Part shown: piece after piece, positions 26,633 through 34,546 of the stretch
Numbering within the stretch: position 1 is the stretch's first letter
How the letters are laid out: each line of letters opens with the position of its first letter
Origin: Streptomyces sp. CB01249
Lineage (GTDB): Bacteria; Actinomycetota; Actinomycetes; Streptomycetales; Streptomycetaceae
Reading direction: 5' to 3'
Length of the DNA: 64,000 nt
NCBI RefSeq assembly: GCF_001905735.1
Contig: NZ_LISW01000002.1
Coordinates: forward strand, 1,090,426-1,154,425
Position numbers and translations under genes: made by a program
Notes under the pieces: generated by a model
Database searches by the model: none
The model's input: the letters and a program-made list of their open reading frames with translations, nothing else
Told to the model about the DNA's origin: nothing

Positions 26633-26652
26633 ATCAAACGTTGGGGGCATCG

Positions 26653-27060
26653 ATGGCCGTAGTAGTGGGCTCACCCGCACCGGGCGAGGACGCCCCCATC
26701 CCGGTGGTCGTGGACGCCGACGCGTTCGCGGCCACCGTGCCGCCGGTCACCGACGCGGACTCCCTCTACGGCAGCGAGGAGACCCGGGACAACGCCGGGC
26801 GCCGGGCGCTCGGCGCGGCGCAGGATCTGTACGGGGACGGCCTCGACCTCGCCCGGCGCTGCGCGTCGCAGGCGATGCGCAGGCTGGGCGATCTCGGGGA
26901 CGGCCTGCGGCCCGACGAGGTCGAGCTCCAGGTCGGCATCACCTTCGAGGCGGGGATGGCCGCCGTGGTCAAGGCCGGGGCGGAGGCGCAGATCCAGGTC
27001 ACCTTCCGCTGGCAGCCGGGACGTGAGGAGCGGGTGTCCACGGCGGTGGCGCCCTCGTGA
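26653..27060 (+). CDS. Trypsin-co-occurring domain (Trypco1-like) protein, module 2
   Basis: A 135-residue protein. Residues 35-130 repeat the plan of the module 1 Trypco1: an amphipathic helix (DLARRCASQAMRRLGDL), then RPDEVELQVGITFEAGMAAV and AQIQVTFRWQ. It lacks the Pro/Gly tail of the first copy. I chose ATG 26653 because GGGGG lies just upstream; an open frame to 26614 adds nothing conserved. Its stop overlaps the GTG start of the next ATPase gene (GTGA). It sits in a module whose protease is CHAT-type rather than trypsin-type, showing the domain is not tied to trypsin. Its function is inferred to be regulatory. Confidence 0.75.
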   Translation: MAVVVGSPAPGEDAPIPVVVDADAFAATVPPVTDADSLYGSEETRDNAGRRALGAAQDLYGDGLDLARRCASQAMRRLGDLGDGLRPDEVELQVGITFEAGMAAVVKAGAEAQIQVTFRWQPGREERVSTAVAPS

Positions 27061-28004
27061 GCGACGCGGCGGCCGAGGCGTTACCGGCGCCGATCCTCCC
27101 GTACAGCCGCATCGTCGGGCAGGACGAGCTGAAACTGGCCCTGGAGCTCAACTTCATCGCACCGGCCATCGGCGGCGTCCTCATCGCCGGGCAGCGGGGC
27201 ACGGCCAAGTCCACCGTGGTGCGGGCCTTCGCGCTGATGACCGGCGGGTGCCTGCCCGTCACGCTCCCGATCAACGCGACCGACGACCGGGTGCTCGGCG
27301 GCTGGGAGCTGGACGCCCTGATGCACGGCCAGGCGCGGCGGCAGCCCGGCCTCCTGGAGGAGGCGCACGAGAAGGGCCTGCTCTACGTGGACGAGGTCAA
27401 CCTCCTGGACGACCACATCGTCAACATCATCCTCGACGTCGTCTCCACCGGGGTCCTGTCCGTGCAGCGGGAGGGCATCGACACCGAGGCCCATGTCTCG
27501 TTCGGGCTCGTCGGCACGATGAACCCCGAGGAGGGCAGCCTGCGGGCCCAACTGCTGGACCGGTTCGGGCTGATGGTGACCGCTGCCGAGCTGGACATCG
27601 AAGAGCGGCACCGGATGATCACCACCGTGCTCGCCTTCGAGGAGGAACGCCTCGTCGCGGACTCCGCCTGGTTACGGGCCGCCGAGGACGACAACAAGCG
27701 GCTGCGGGACGCCCTGGTCACCGCCCGGGAACGGCTGCCAGCGGTCCGGCTGGATCCGGGGATCAGCAGGCTCTGCGCCGAGGCCGCCGCCCGCACCGGA
27801 GCCGTCGGCCAGCGGGGCGACCTCCTCGTCGCCAAGGCCGCCCGCGCGCTCGCCGCGCGCGAGGGCGCCCGGTCCGTGGAGCGTGCCCATGTCCGCCGGG
27901 TGGTGCCGCTCGCCCTGCGCCACCGCCGGCCCGACTCGGTGCACGGACCCGAGCCGGTCTGGGGGCCGGACGAGGAATCCAAGCTGGACGAGCTCTTCGG
28001 CTGA
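27057..28004 (+). CDS. ChlI-like (magnesium-chelatase type) AAA+ ATPase, module 2
   Basis: A 315-residue ATPase starting at a GTG that overlaps the upstream stop. It follows the BchI/ChlI pattern: YSRIVGQDELKLALEL, Walker A GQRGTAKST at 45-53, Walker B GLLYVDEVNLLDDH with VDEVN at 111-115, then FGLVGTMNPEEGSLRAQLLDRFGL and an Arg-finger/sensor-2 lid with GQRGDLLVAKAARALAA. No tetrapyrrole genes are near, so chelation of metal into porphyrin is unlikely. With the following vWA-type protein it repeats the MoxR plus vWA plan using a different AAA+ branch. Confidence 0.9.
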   Translation: MSDAAAEALPAPILPYSRIVGQDELKLALELNFIAPAIGGVLIAGQRGTAKSTVVRAFALMTGGCLPVTLPINATDDRVLGGWELDALMHGQARRQPGLLEEAHEKGLLYVDEVNLLDDHIVNIILDVVSTGVLSVQREGIDTEAHVSFGLVGTMNPEEGSLRAQLLDRFGLMVTAAELDIEERHRMITTVLAFEEERLVADSAWLRAAEDDNKRLRDALVTARERLPAVRLDPGISRLCAEAAARTGAVGQRGDLLVAKAARALAAREGARSVERAHVRRVVPLALRHRRPDSVHGPEPVWGPDEESKLDELFG

Positions 28005-28017
28005 CAGGGGGACACCG

Positions 28018-29940
28018 GTGCGAGCGACAGGCGACCAGGACCCGGACGAGCCGGACGGGGACCTCCGGCGCCTGCTCACCGTGCTCGTCTCCGCCGCGCT
28101 GGAACCCTCGCTCGCCGGAGTCCTGCTCTTCGACCTCCCGCCCGAGCACCTGCCCGCCGTCTCCCGGACGTTCGCCCAACTCCTCGGCCGCTCGACCGGC
28201 GACCCGACCGGCCACCCCGCGCCCCGGACCGTGCTGGACTCCGCCACGGTGGACGAGGACCTGTGGATACGCCCCCGCGTGCGCCGGGGCCCGGAAGGCA
28301 TCGGGTTCACCTTCGGCCCCGGGCCCCTCGCCGAGCCGGACGGCGGGCCCCGGCTGGTCGTCGTCCCCGACCTCGCCCGGCTCAGCCTCCCCGGCCAGCG
28401 CGCCGCCGTACAGCTGCTCGGCGCGGACACCGCCGCCCTGGAGCACTCCGGCATCCGGCACCACTGGCAGCCCCGCGCGCGGTGGCTGGCGTGCTGCCGG
28501 TCCGAGGACGCCGCACTCCTCTCCCCGCACCTCCTGGACCGCTTCGCCCTGCGCCTCGCCGCCCCGGATCTGCGCCCGCACCCCGGACCTGACCCCCTCG
28601 GCCCGCTGCCCGCCGCCTGGGCGACGGCCCTCGCCCCGGACACCCCCCGGCCCCGCGTCGCACTCACCGACGAGGCCGCCTCCGCCGTGCTGGACCTCCT
28701 GGACGAGCAGGAGGGCGGCGGCAACCGGCGCGCCCTCGCCCTGGCCCGCATCGCCCGCGCCCTGTGCCGACTGGACGGCCCGGCGGACGCGGCGCGGACC
28801 CCGCACGGCGCCCCGGAGGACGGCCTCCCCGTCACCCCCGCCCACGTCGACCGCGCCGCGCGGCTCATCCGGCTCCGCACCCCGCACCGCCCGGAAGCGC
28901 GGCCGGAGCATGCCCCGGACCGGGAGCTGCCCGAGCCGCCGGGGACAGGCCGCCCGTTGCCGCGCCCGGAGCCCTCGCGCGGCGCGGAGCAGGACGCCGG
29001 AGAGGGTGTCCCCGTGCACGGGCCGGAATCCGCGCAGCCGCTCGGCCCGGCGGCGGCCCCCGGGGAACCGTCACCGGCCGCGAACCTCCCGTATCCGGAG
29101 GACACGGCGGGTCCGGGGCACCGCGAGGCCACGCTGCGGGTGCCGGCCCGGCGCGACGCGGGGGCACGGGCGTCCCGGGGGCCGGTCATCGGGGTGCGGC
29201 GCGCCCGCGACCTGTGGGATCCCGCCCCGGTCCGCACCGCGATGGAGGCCGCGAAGTACCGGGCCGTCCGCAGCGGTACGGAAGGCCCGCTGGTGATCGT
29301 TCCGGCGGACCTGCGCGGCTATGTCCGGGCCCCGGAGCCCGTACGGATGCTGACCGTCGTCCTCGACCACACGTGCCGGGGCGGCTGGGACTGGTACCCG
29401 GCCCTCGAACCGTTCCTGCGCTGGGCGTACGTCACCCGGGCCTCCGTCCATGTGGTCGAGGTCGGCGGCGGGGGCGAGCCGGACGAGCTCCGGGCCCGCG
29501 CCTTCACCGCCCGCTCCACCCGGGATCCCCGCATCGCTGCCGCGCTGGCCAGGCGCCCCGGACGGGCCACCCCGCTCGCCCACGGTCTCGACCTGGCCGG
29601 GCAGGCGCTGCGGCGGGCGTTCCGGCACCACAGCGCCGGTCTTGTCGAAGCGCTCCTGGTCGTCGCCACCGACGGCCGGGGCAACGTCCCGCTCGCCGTG
29701 AGCCGCAGCGGCCGCCCGGTGCGCGGCCCGGTGCGCCGTACGGGCGTGGACGACGCCGTGGCCGTGGCGGAGCACATCCGCGCCCTGGGCCGCAGCCGCC
29801 TCCGCAGCGTCGTCGTGGACCCCGGCCGGCCTCCCTACACCCGCCTCCCGGCCGCCCTGGCCGAGGCGCTGGGCGGCGGGGTCGTCGGAGGGGCTGGGGA
29901 CGCCTCCGACGCGCCGGACCGGGAGGCGCGCCATGGGTGA
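28018..29940 (+). CDS. ChlD-like protein with degenerate vWA domain
   Basis: A 640-residue protein from a GTG start with AGGGGG upstream. Residues 15-280 resemble the inactive AAA+-like half of ChlD proteins (LLTVLVSAALEPSLAGVLL; RLVVVPDLARLSLPGQRAA; DLLDEQEGGGNRRALALARIARAL). Residues 290-420 are a Pro/Glu-rich linker. A vWA-type domain spans about 440-610. Its MIDAS is incomplete: the first motif reads DHTCRGG at Asp450 instead of DxSxS, whereas Thr518 (RATPLAHGL) and Asp552 (ATDGRGN) are kept. It partners with the ChlI-like ATPase 13 bases upstream and overlaps the CHAT gene by 8 bases. Confidence 0.8.
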   Translation: MRATGDQDPDEPDGDLRRLLTVLVSAALEPSLAGVLLFDLPPEHLPAVSRTFAQLLGRSTGDPTGHPAPRTVLDSATVDEDLWIRPRVRRGPEGIGFTFGPGPLAEPDGGPRLVVVPDLARLSLPGQRAAVQLLGADTAALEHSGIRHHWQPRARWLACCRSEDAALLSPHLLDRFALRLAAPDLRPHPGPDPLGPLPAAWATALAPDTPRPRVALTDEAASAVLDLLDEQEGGGNRRALALARIARALCRLDGPADAARTPHGAPEDGLPVTPAHVDRAARLIRLRTPHRPEARPEHAPDRELPEPPGTGRPLPRPEPSRGAEQDAGEGVPVHGPESAQPLGPAAAPGEPSPAANLPYPEDTAGPGHREATLRVPARRDAGARASRGPVIGVRRARDLWDPAPVRTAMEAAKYRAVRSGTEGPLVIVPADLRGYVRAPEPVRMLTVVLDHTCRGGWDWYPALEPFLRWAYVTRASVHVVEVGGGGEPDELRARAFTARSTRDPRIAAALARRPGRATPLAHGLDLAGQALRRAFRHHSAGLVEALLVVATDGRGNVPLAVSRSGRPVRGPVRRTGVDDAVAVAEHIRALGRSRLRSVVVDPGRPPYTRLPAALAEALGGGVVGGAGDASDAPDREARHG

Positions 29941-31204
29941 CGGCCGGCTCCGGCTGATCCGGAGCATGGTCGCCTCCGCCGCACAGGCGCTGCCCGGACC
30001 ACGTCCCCCGGCCCTCGAGGCTCCCGAGCCGCGCGGCCTGGGCGCCGCGCCCGTGGACGCCGCCCGCCCGCCGGCCACGGCGTACGCCCGCATCCGGGTC
30101 GCGCGCCACCACACCGGGCCCGGCGCCCCCGACGCGTTCGGGATCGAGGCCTGGTGCGCGGGCGTCGACCCCCTCCCGTACACCACGGGACCCGGCCAGC
30201 TCCGGCCCGGGGACATCGGATTCGGCCACGCGCGCCGGGGCGGCACCCCGCCCTCCGAGCTCTTCCGGTCCATCCGGCGCTGGTCGACGTACCAGCGCCG
30301 GCTGACGGACTGGATCAACCGGTGCCGACGGGTCCACGGCGACGCCCTCCAGATCGTCGTCCTGGACCAGACCGGCTTCGAACTGCCCTGGGAGGCCCTG
30401 GACCTGCCCCCGGAGCCGGGCGCCGGGCTGCGCGGCGGGCCGCTCGGCGCGCTCGTGGACGTGGCGCGCTGGCTGGACGACTTCCCGGACCGGGCGGTCG
30501 CCCCCGACGGCCGGGTCCTGAGCTTCTTCCACGCCGACATGACCCGCGACCAGGAGTTCTTCGACCCGTACGAACACCGGCCGCACTTTGGCATCGAGAG
30601 CTTCCTGAACACCCTGGACGATCTCGCCGGGCAGCGCACCGGCCTGGTGTACATGGGCTGCCACGGCACCTTCGACGAGGAACTCAGCAAGCTCACCCTG
30701 GGCGGCGGCACCTGGGCCGACTACCACGACCTCGACATGCGCCTCCTCGGCCGCGACGAGGCCCTCGTCTGCCTCAACGCCTGCCATTCCGGGCGCTTCC
30801 TGGACTACGGCGGCGACGGCAGGCAGTATCTGCGCGGGTTCACCCAGATCTTCCTGCGCAACGGCGCGGGCGGCTGCATCGTCTCGGCGGGCGCGGTCGG
30901 CGACCCCGAGGCCCGGGTGATGATCCGCCGCATCGTCGACACCGTGACCGAGGACTCCGGCCGGCCCGTCGCCGGTGCGCTCCGGGCCTTCCGCGCGGAG
31001 GTCTACGACACCTTCCTCGCGGGCGGCGGGGTCCCGATGATGGTCAAGGACGACGGCACCTTCGACGCGGAGCGGCAGCGGAACGTGCTGCGCCTGCTGT
31101 ACAGCCTGATGTTCCAGTACTACGGGCATCCGCTCAGCACCCTGCGCCTCACCGCGCGCACGCACGGCGCCCCCGTGGCGGCCGAGACGGGCGGGCGGCC
31201 ATGA
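29933..31204 (+). CDS. CHAT-domain (caspase-like) protease
   Basis: A 423-residue protein. After a variable N-terminal 100 residues comes a CHAT fold. The catalytic dyad is visible as His244 in VYMGCHGTFDEE and Cys284 in CLNACHSGRFL, with the strand LQIVVLDQTGFELPWEAL before it and FTQIFLRNGAGGCIVSAGAV after it. CHAT proteases are caspase-like cysteine peptidases; in other conflict systems (for example Craspase) they cut partner proteins after a trigger. Here the gene is coupled on both sides (8-base and 4-base overlaps) to the ChlD-like protein and a TIR/NB-ARC/TPR protein. It takes the place that the trypsin-like enzyme has in module 1. Its substrate is unknown. Confidence 0.88.
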   Translation: MGDGRLRLIRSMVASAAQALPGPRPPALEAPEPRGLGAAPVDAARPPATAYARIRVARHHTGPGAPDAFGIEAWCAGVDPLPYTTGPGQLRPGDIGFGHARRGGTPPSELFRSIRRWSTYQRRLTDWINRCRRVHGDALQIVVLDQTGFELPWEALDLPPEPGAGLRGGPLGALVDVARWLDDFPDRAVAPDGRVLSFFHADMTRDQEFFDPYEHRPHFGIESFLNTLDDLAGQRTGLVYMGCHGTFDEELSKLTLGGGTWADYHDLDMRLLGRDEALVCLNACHSGRFLDYGGDGRQYLRGFTQIFLRNGAGGCIVSAGAVGDPEARVMIRRIVDTVTEDSGRPVAGALRAFRAEVYDTFLAGGGVPMMVKDDGTFDAERQRNVLRLLYSLMFQYYGHPLSTLRLTARTHGAPVAAETGGRP

Positions 31205-34200
31205 CCCCCGACGAACGCCCGCTGCTGATCGAACCCGTCGTGGGCTGGCTCCCCGAGGTGGAGCCGGGCCTCGTCCAGTGCGTCAGCGTCGACCTGCGCG
31301 GTCCGCTCGACGCCCACGGGGACACGGACGGCGACGCCTGGCCGTACGAGGAGGAGGAGCTGACGTTCAGCGTCGCCCTGGAGGGCGCGCCGCACTTCGT
31401 CTGCGAGGCGATCGAGGACCCCGGCCTCGTCCTGCACCGCTTCGGCGGTACGTACGGTCCCGCGACGTTCCTCGTCACGGCGGGGCCGTCGGCCGGCCCC
31501 GGGGTGCTGCGGCTGACCATCTTCAACCAGTGGGGCGCGTCGGTCCGCAAGGCGGAACTGCCCTGCGCCATCACGGAGTCGGCCGGGCCGGGTGCGGTGG
31601 TGCGGGGCGCGGTCGGGACGCGCCGGACCGCGTCGGCCGCGCCGCCCGGGCCCCCGCAGCCCGACGCGAGCATCACCATCGGCTCCGCCGGGTACGACCG
31701 GGCGTGGGCGGCGTGGATCGCGGACCGGCTGGAGCGGCGCGGGGTGCCGGTGAGCCACCGGGAATGGGACCCGGCACCGGACGAGCCGCTGGAGGACGCC
31801 CTCGGGGATCTCGCCGCCCGCGCCTCGGGCCGCGTCCTCCTGCTGCTCAGCGACTCCTTCTTCCAGCGGGGCTCGCGCAGCCACGACGACTGGAACCGGG
31901 CTCTCCGCGACGTCGTCGCACATGCTCCGGACCGCTTCGCCGCGGTGTCCCTCACGGACTCCGCGCCGCCCGGGGCCGCTGCGGTCCTGGGCGCGGCGGA
32001 CCTCACCCGCGTCGGCGCGGACACGGCGGAGTCACGACTGCTCCGGCGGCTGGGGCTGCCCACGGGCCCCCGCGGGTCCACGGCACGCACGGGCCCCCGC
32101 TTCCCGCTGGACCCACCCGCGGTATGGGGCGGCGTCCCCCGCCGCAACACCCGCTTCACCGGCCGCGACGAACCGCTGATGGCCGTGTACGACCTCCTCC
32201 GCGCCGGGACCGGACACGGCCGCGTCGTCCTGCACGGCATGTCCGGCATCGGCAAGACACAGCTCGCGGCGGAGTACGTGTACCGCTTCGGGGCCGACTA
32301 CGACGTGGTCTGGTGGGTGCCCGCCGAGCGGCGCGCCACCTTCCGCCGGCAACTCGCCAACCTGGCACCGGAGCTGGGGCTCTCCACCGGTGCCGAGTAC
32401 GGCGAGCGCCTGCGCGCCGTCCGGGACGCGCTGCGCCGCGGCGAGCCGTACGCGCGGTGGCTGCTCGTCCTGGACGGCGCGGACGAGCCCGAGCAGATCC
32501 AGGACCTCGTGCCCACCGGACCGGGCCATGTCCTGATCACCTCCCGCAACCCCGAGTGGACCGGGCACGGCTGCACCGCCCTCGACGTCCCCCCGTACAC
32601 GATTCAGGAGTCGGTCGCCTTCGTCCGCCGCCGGGCCCCCCGCCTCACCCGGGAGGAAGCCGCCCGGCTGGCCGAGGCCCTGGACGGGCTCCCGCTCCTG
32701 CTCGACCAGACGGCTGGCTGGCTGGGGGAATCCGCCATGTCGGTCGAGGAGTACATCGGCCTGCTGGAGGAAGGCGCCGAGCAGGACGTCGTCAGGGTGT
32801 CGGCCGACTTCCCGCTCGCCTTCCAGACCGCCTGGTCGATCCTGCTGAACCGGCTGCGCGAGAACGCCCCGGAAGCCGTCGGACTGCTGCACCTCTGCTG
32901 CTTCTTCGCGCCCGGAGCCGTCCCCGTACGGCTGCTCGGGTCCGTCCCGCCGGAGGTGCTGCCCGAGGGGATCGCCCGTCTGATGCGCGATCCGGCGCTG
33001 TGGAACAACGCGATCCGCCACCTGCGCCAGTTGTCCGTGATCCGCGTGGAGTCCCGGGGGGCCGACGAGTCGGTCCATCTGCACCGCATGGTCCAGCAGA
33101 TCATCCGCAAGGACCTGCCCGAGCAGGAGCGCTGGGCGCTCGCCGAAGGGGCCGCCCGGGCGCTGGCCGCCGCCGACCCGGGCGACCCCTCGGACCCGCG
33201 CCACTGGCCCGCGTACGCCGCGCTCACCACCCACCTCGAATGGGCGGAGGTCATGGACAGCACGGACCCGCGGGTCCACCAGCTGGTCCTCAACTGCCTG
33301 CGCTACATGTACCTCTCCGGCGAGTACGGCAGCGGCATCCGGTTCGCCGAGGCGGCGATGGGGTCCTGGGAGGCCGCGCTCGGCGCCGCCGACCCCCGGA
33401 CCTGGGCCCTGCGCCACCATTACGCCAATCTGCTGCGGGCCCTCGGCGACTACCGGAACAGCGAGCGGGTCGAGCGCGCCACCGCGGACTTCCTGGCGGC
33501 CGAGCGCGGCGAACTGGACCTGGACCACCTGCGGGCCGCCGGTGGACTCGCCGCCGACCTGCGCGGGCTCGGCCGCTACCAGGAGGCGGCGGAGCTGTCC
33601 GCGTCGATCCTGGAACGCGACCGCCGGCTCCTCGGCCCCGAGGACCCGCGCACCCTGAACGCGGAGAACAACCTCGCCGTTTCCCTGCGGCTCCTCGGCC
33701 GGTACGGGGACGCGCTCGCCTTGGACGAGCGCTGCCTCGAACTCCGGCGGGCGGTGCTGTCACCGGACGCGCCGCCGTCGCTGTACTCGGAGATCAACCT
33801 CGCCATGGACCTGCGGCTCCTCGGCCGGTACCGGGAGGCGGAACAGGCGCTGCGGGAAACGGTCGACCACCATCTGCGGGTGCTCGGGGGCAACGCCCCG
33901 CAGACCCTGCGCGGCCGCTACCACCTGGCGCTGTGCCGGTACGAGACCAGGGGCGCCCCGGCCGTGCTGGAGGACCTGGACCGCATCAGGCGGGACGCCC
34001 TGCGCACCCTGGGCGAGTACGCCCCGCTCACCCTCATGATCAGCGCCGGCACCGCCTCCGTGCGACGGGAGGCGGGCGACCCCGACGAGGCCCTGGAACT
34101 CCACGAGCAGGTGGTGGCCGGCTACCGCAGCATGCTGGGCGACGCGCACCCGTACACCATCGGGACGCGCGGGAACCTGGGGCTCATGCGCTGGACGGCC

Positions 34201-34476
34201 GGCGACCGGGACCGGGGGGCCGAGGGCATCGAGCGGGCCGTCGTCCGGATGGCGCGGGCCGTCGGCGACGACCACCCCTGGGCGATCGGCTGGGCGCTGA
34301 ACGCGGCGCTGGTGCGGCCCGCGGACCGGCGGCTGCCGGGGCGTACGAACAGCGCCCGGGCCGATGAGGTGCTGGGCCCCCGCCACCCGCTGGCCATGGC
34401 CTGCCGTCAGGTGGCCACCGCCGGTCCGGCGGACCCGCCGCCCCGGTTCTGGCCCTTCGAACCGCTCGTCACCTGA
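31201..34476 (+). CDS. TIR-like/NB-ARC/TPR protein with extra N-terminal domain (FxsT paralogue)
   Basis: A 1091-residue paralogue of the 23596 gene. Residues 1-140 are an added beta-rich domain (LLIEPVVGWLPEVEPG, then TFLVTAGPSAGPGVLRLTIF) not present in the first copy. A TIR-like domain follows at about 158-300. NB-ARC has P-loop GMSGIGKT at 346-353, LLVLDGADEP as Walker B, an ITSRN motif and LHRMVQQI as the MHD-like motif. TPRs run to the C-terminus and both copies end in a conserved WxFEPL tail. The start overlaps the CHAT stop by 4 bases. Codon use is more GC-rich than in the first copy. The N-terminal domain may dock on the CHAT protease; this is inference. Confidence 0.9.
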   Translation: MTPDERPLLIEPVVGWLPEVEPGLVQCVSVDLRGPLDAHGDTDGDAWPYEEEELTFSVALEGAPHFVCEAIEDPGLVLHRFGGTYGPATFLVTAGPSAGPGVLRLTIFNQWGASVRKAELPCAITESAGPGAVVRGAVGTRRTASAAPPGPPQPDASITIGSAGYDRAWAAWIADRLERRGVPVSHREWDPAPDEPLEDALGDLAARASGRVLLLLSDSFFQRGSRSHDDWNRALRDVVAHAPDRFAAVSLTDSAPPGAAAVLGAADLTRVGADTAESRLLRRLGLPTGPRGSTARTGPRFPLDPPAVWGGVPRRNTRFTGRDEPLMAVYDLLRAGTGHGRVVLHGMSGIGKTQLAAEYVYRFGADYDVVWWVPAERRATFRRQLANLAPELGLSTGAEYGERLRAVRDALRRGEPYARWLLVLDGADEPEQIQDLVPTGPGHVLITSRNPEWTGHGCTALDVPPYTIQESVAFVRRRAPRLTREEAARLAEALDGLPLLLDQTAGWLGESAMSVEEYIGLLEEGAEQDVVRVSADFPLAFQTAWSILLNRLRENAPEAVGLLHLCCFFAPGAVPVRLLGSVPPEVLPEGIARLMRDPALWNNAIRHLRQLSVIRVESRGADESVHLHRMVQQIIRKDLPEQERWALAEGAARALAAADPGDPSDPRHWPAYAALTTHLEWAEVMDSTDPRVHQLVLNCLRYMYLSGEYGSGIRFAEAAMGSWEAALGAADPRTWALRHHYANLLRALGDYRNSERVERATADFLAAERGELDLDHLRAAGGLAADLRGLGRYQEAAELSASILERDRRLLGPEDPRTLNAENNLAVSLRLLGRYGDALALDERCLELRRAVLSPDAPPSLYSEINLAMDLRLLGRYREAEQALRETVDHHLRVLGGNAPQTLRGRYHLALCRYETRGAPAVLEDLDRIRRDALRTLGEYAPLTLMISAGTASVRREAGDPDEALELHEQVVAGYRSMLGDAHPYTIGTRGNLGLMRWTAGDRDRGAEGIERAVVRMARAVGDDHPWAIGWALNAALVRPADRRLPGRTNSARADEVLGPRHPLAMACRQVATAGPADPPPRFWPFEPLVT

Positions 34477-34482
34477 GCCCCC

Positions 34483-34534
34483 ACGCCCGAGGGGCCCGCC
34501 TCGCGCGGGTGCGCGGGACGGGCCCCTCGGGCGT
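34483..34534. terminator. Bidirectional terminator closing the island
   Basis: A perfect 16-bp stem (34483-34498 with 34519-34534) and a 20-base GC-rich loop lies between the last island gene and the convergent 2-oxoglutarate dehydrogenase gene. It serves both directions. Confidence 0.85.
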
Positions 34535-34546
34535 ACGGGCTGCCGG

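Noticed and set aside
27057..29940. Magnesium chelatase for cobalamin or chlorophyll-type synthesis
   Set aside because: The ATPase is ChlI-like, but no tetrapyrrole genes are near, the vWA MIDAS is broken, and the pair is fused by overlaps into a CHAT/TIR operon.
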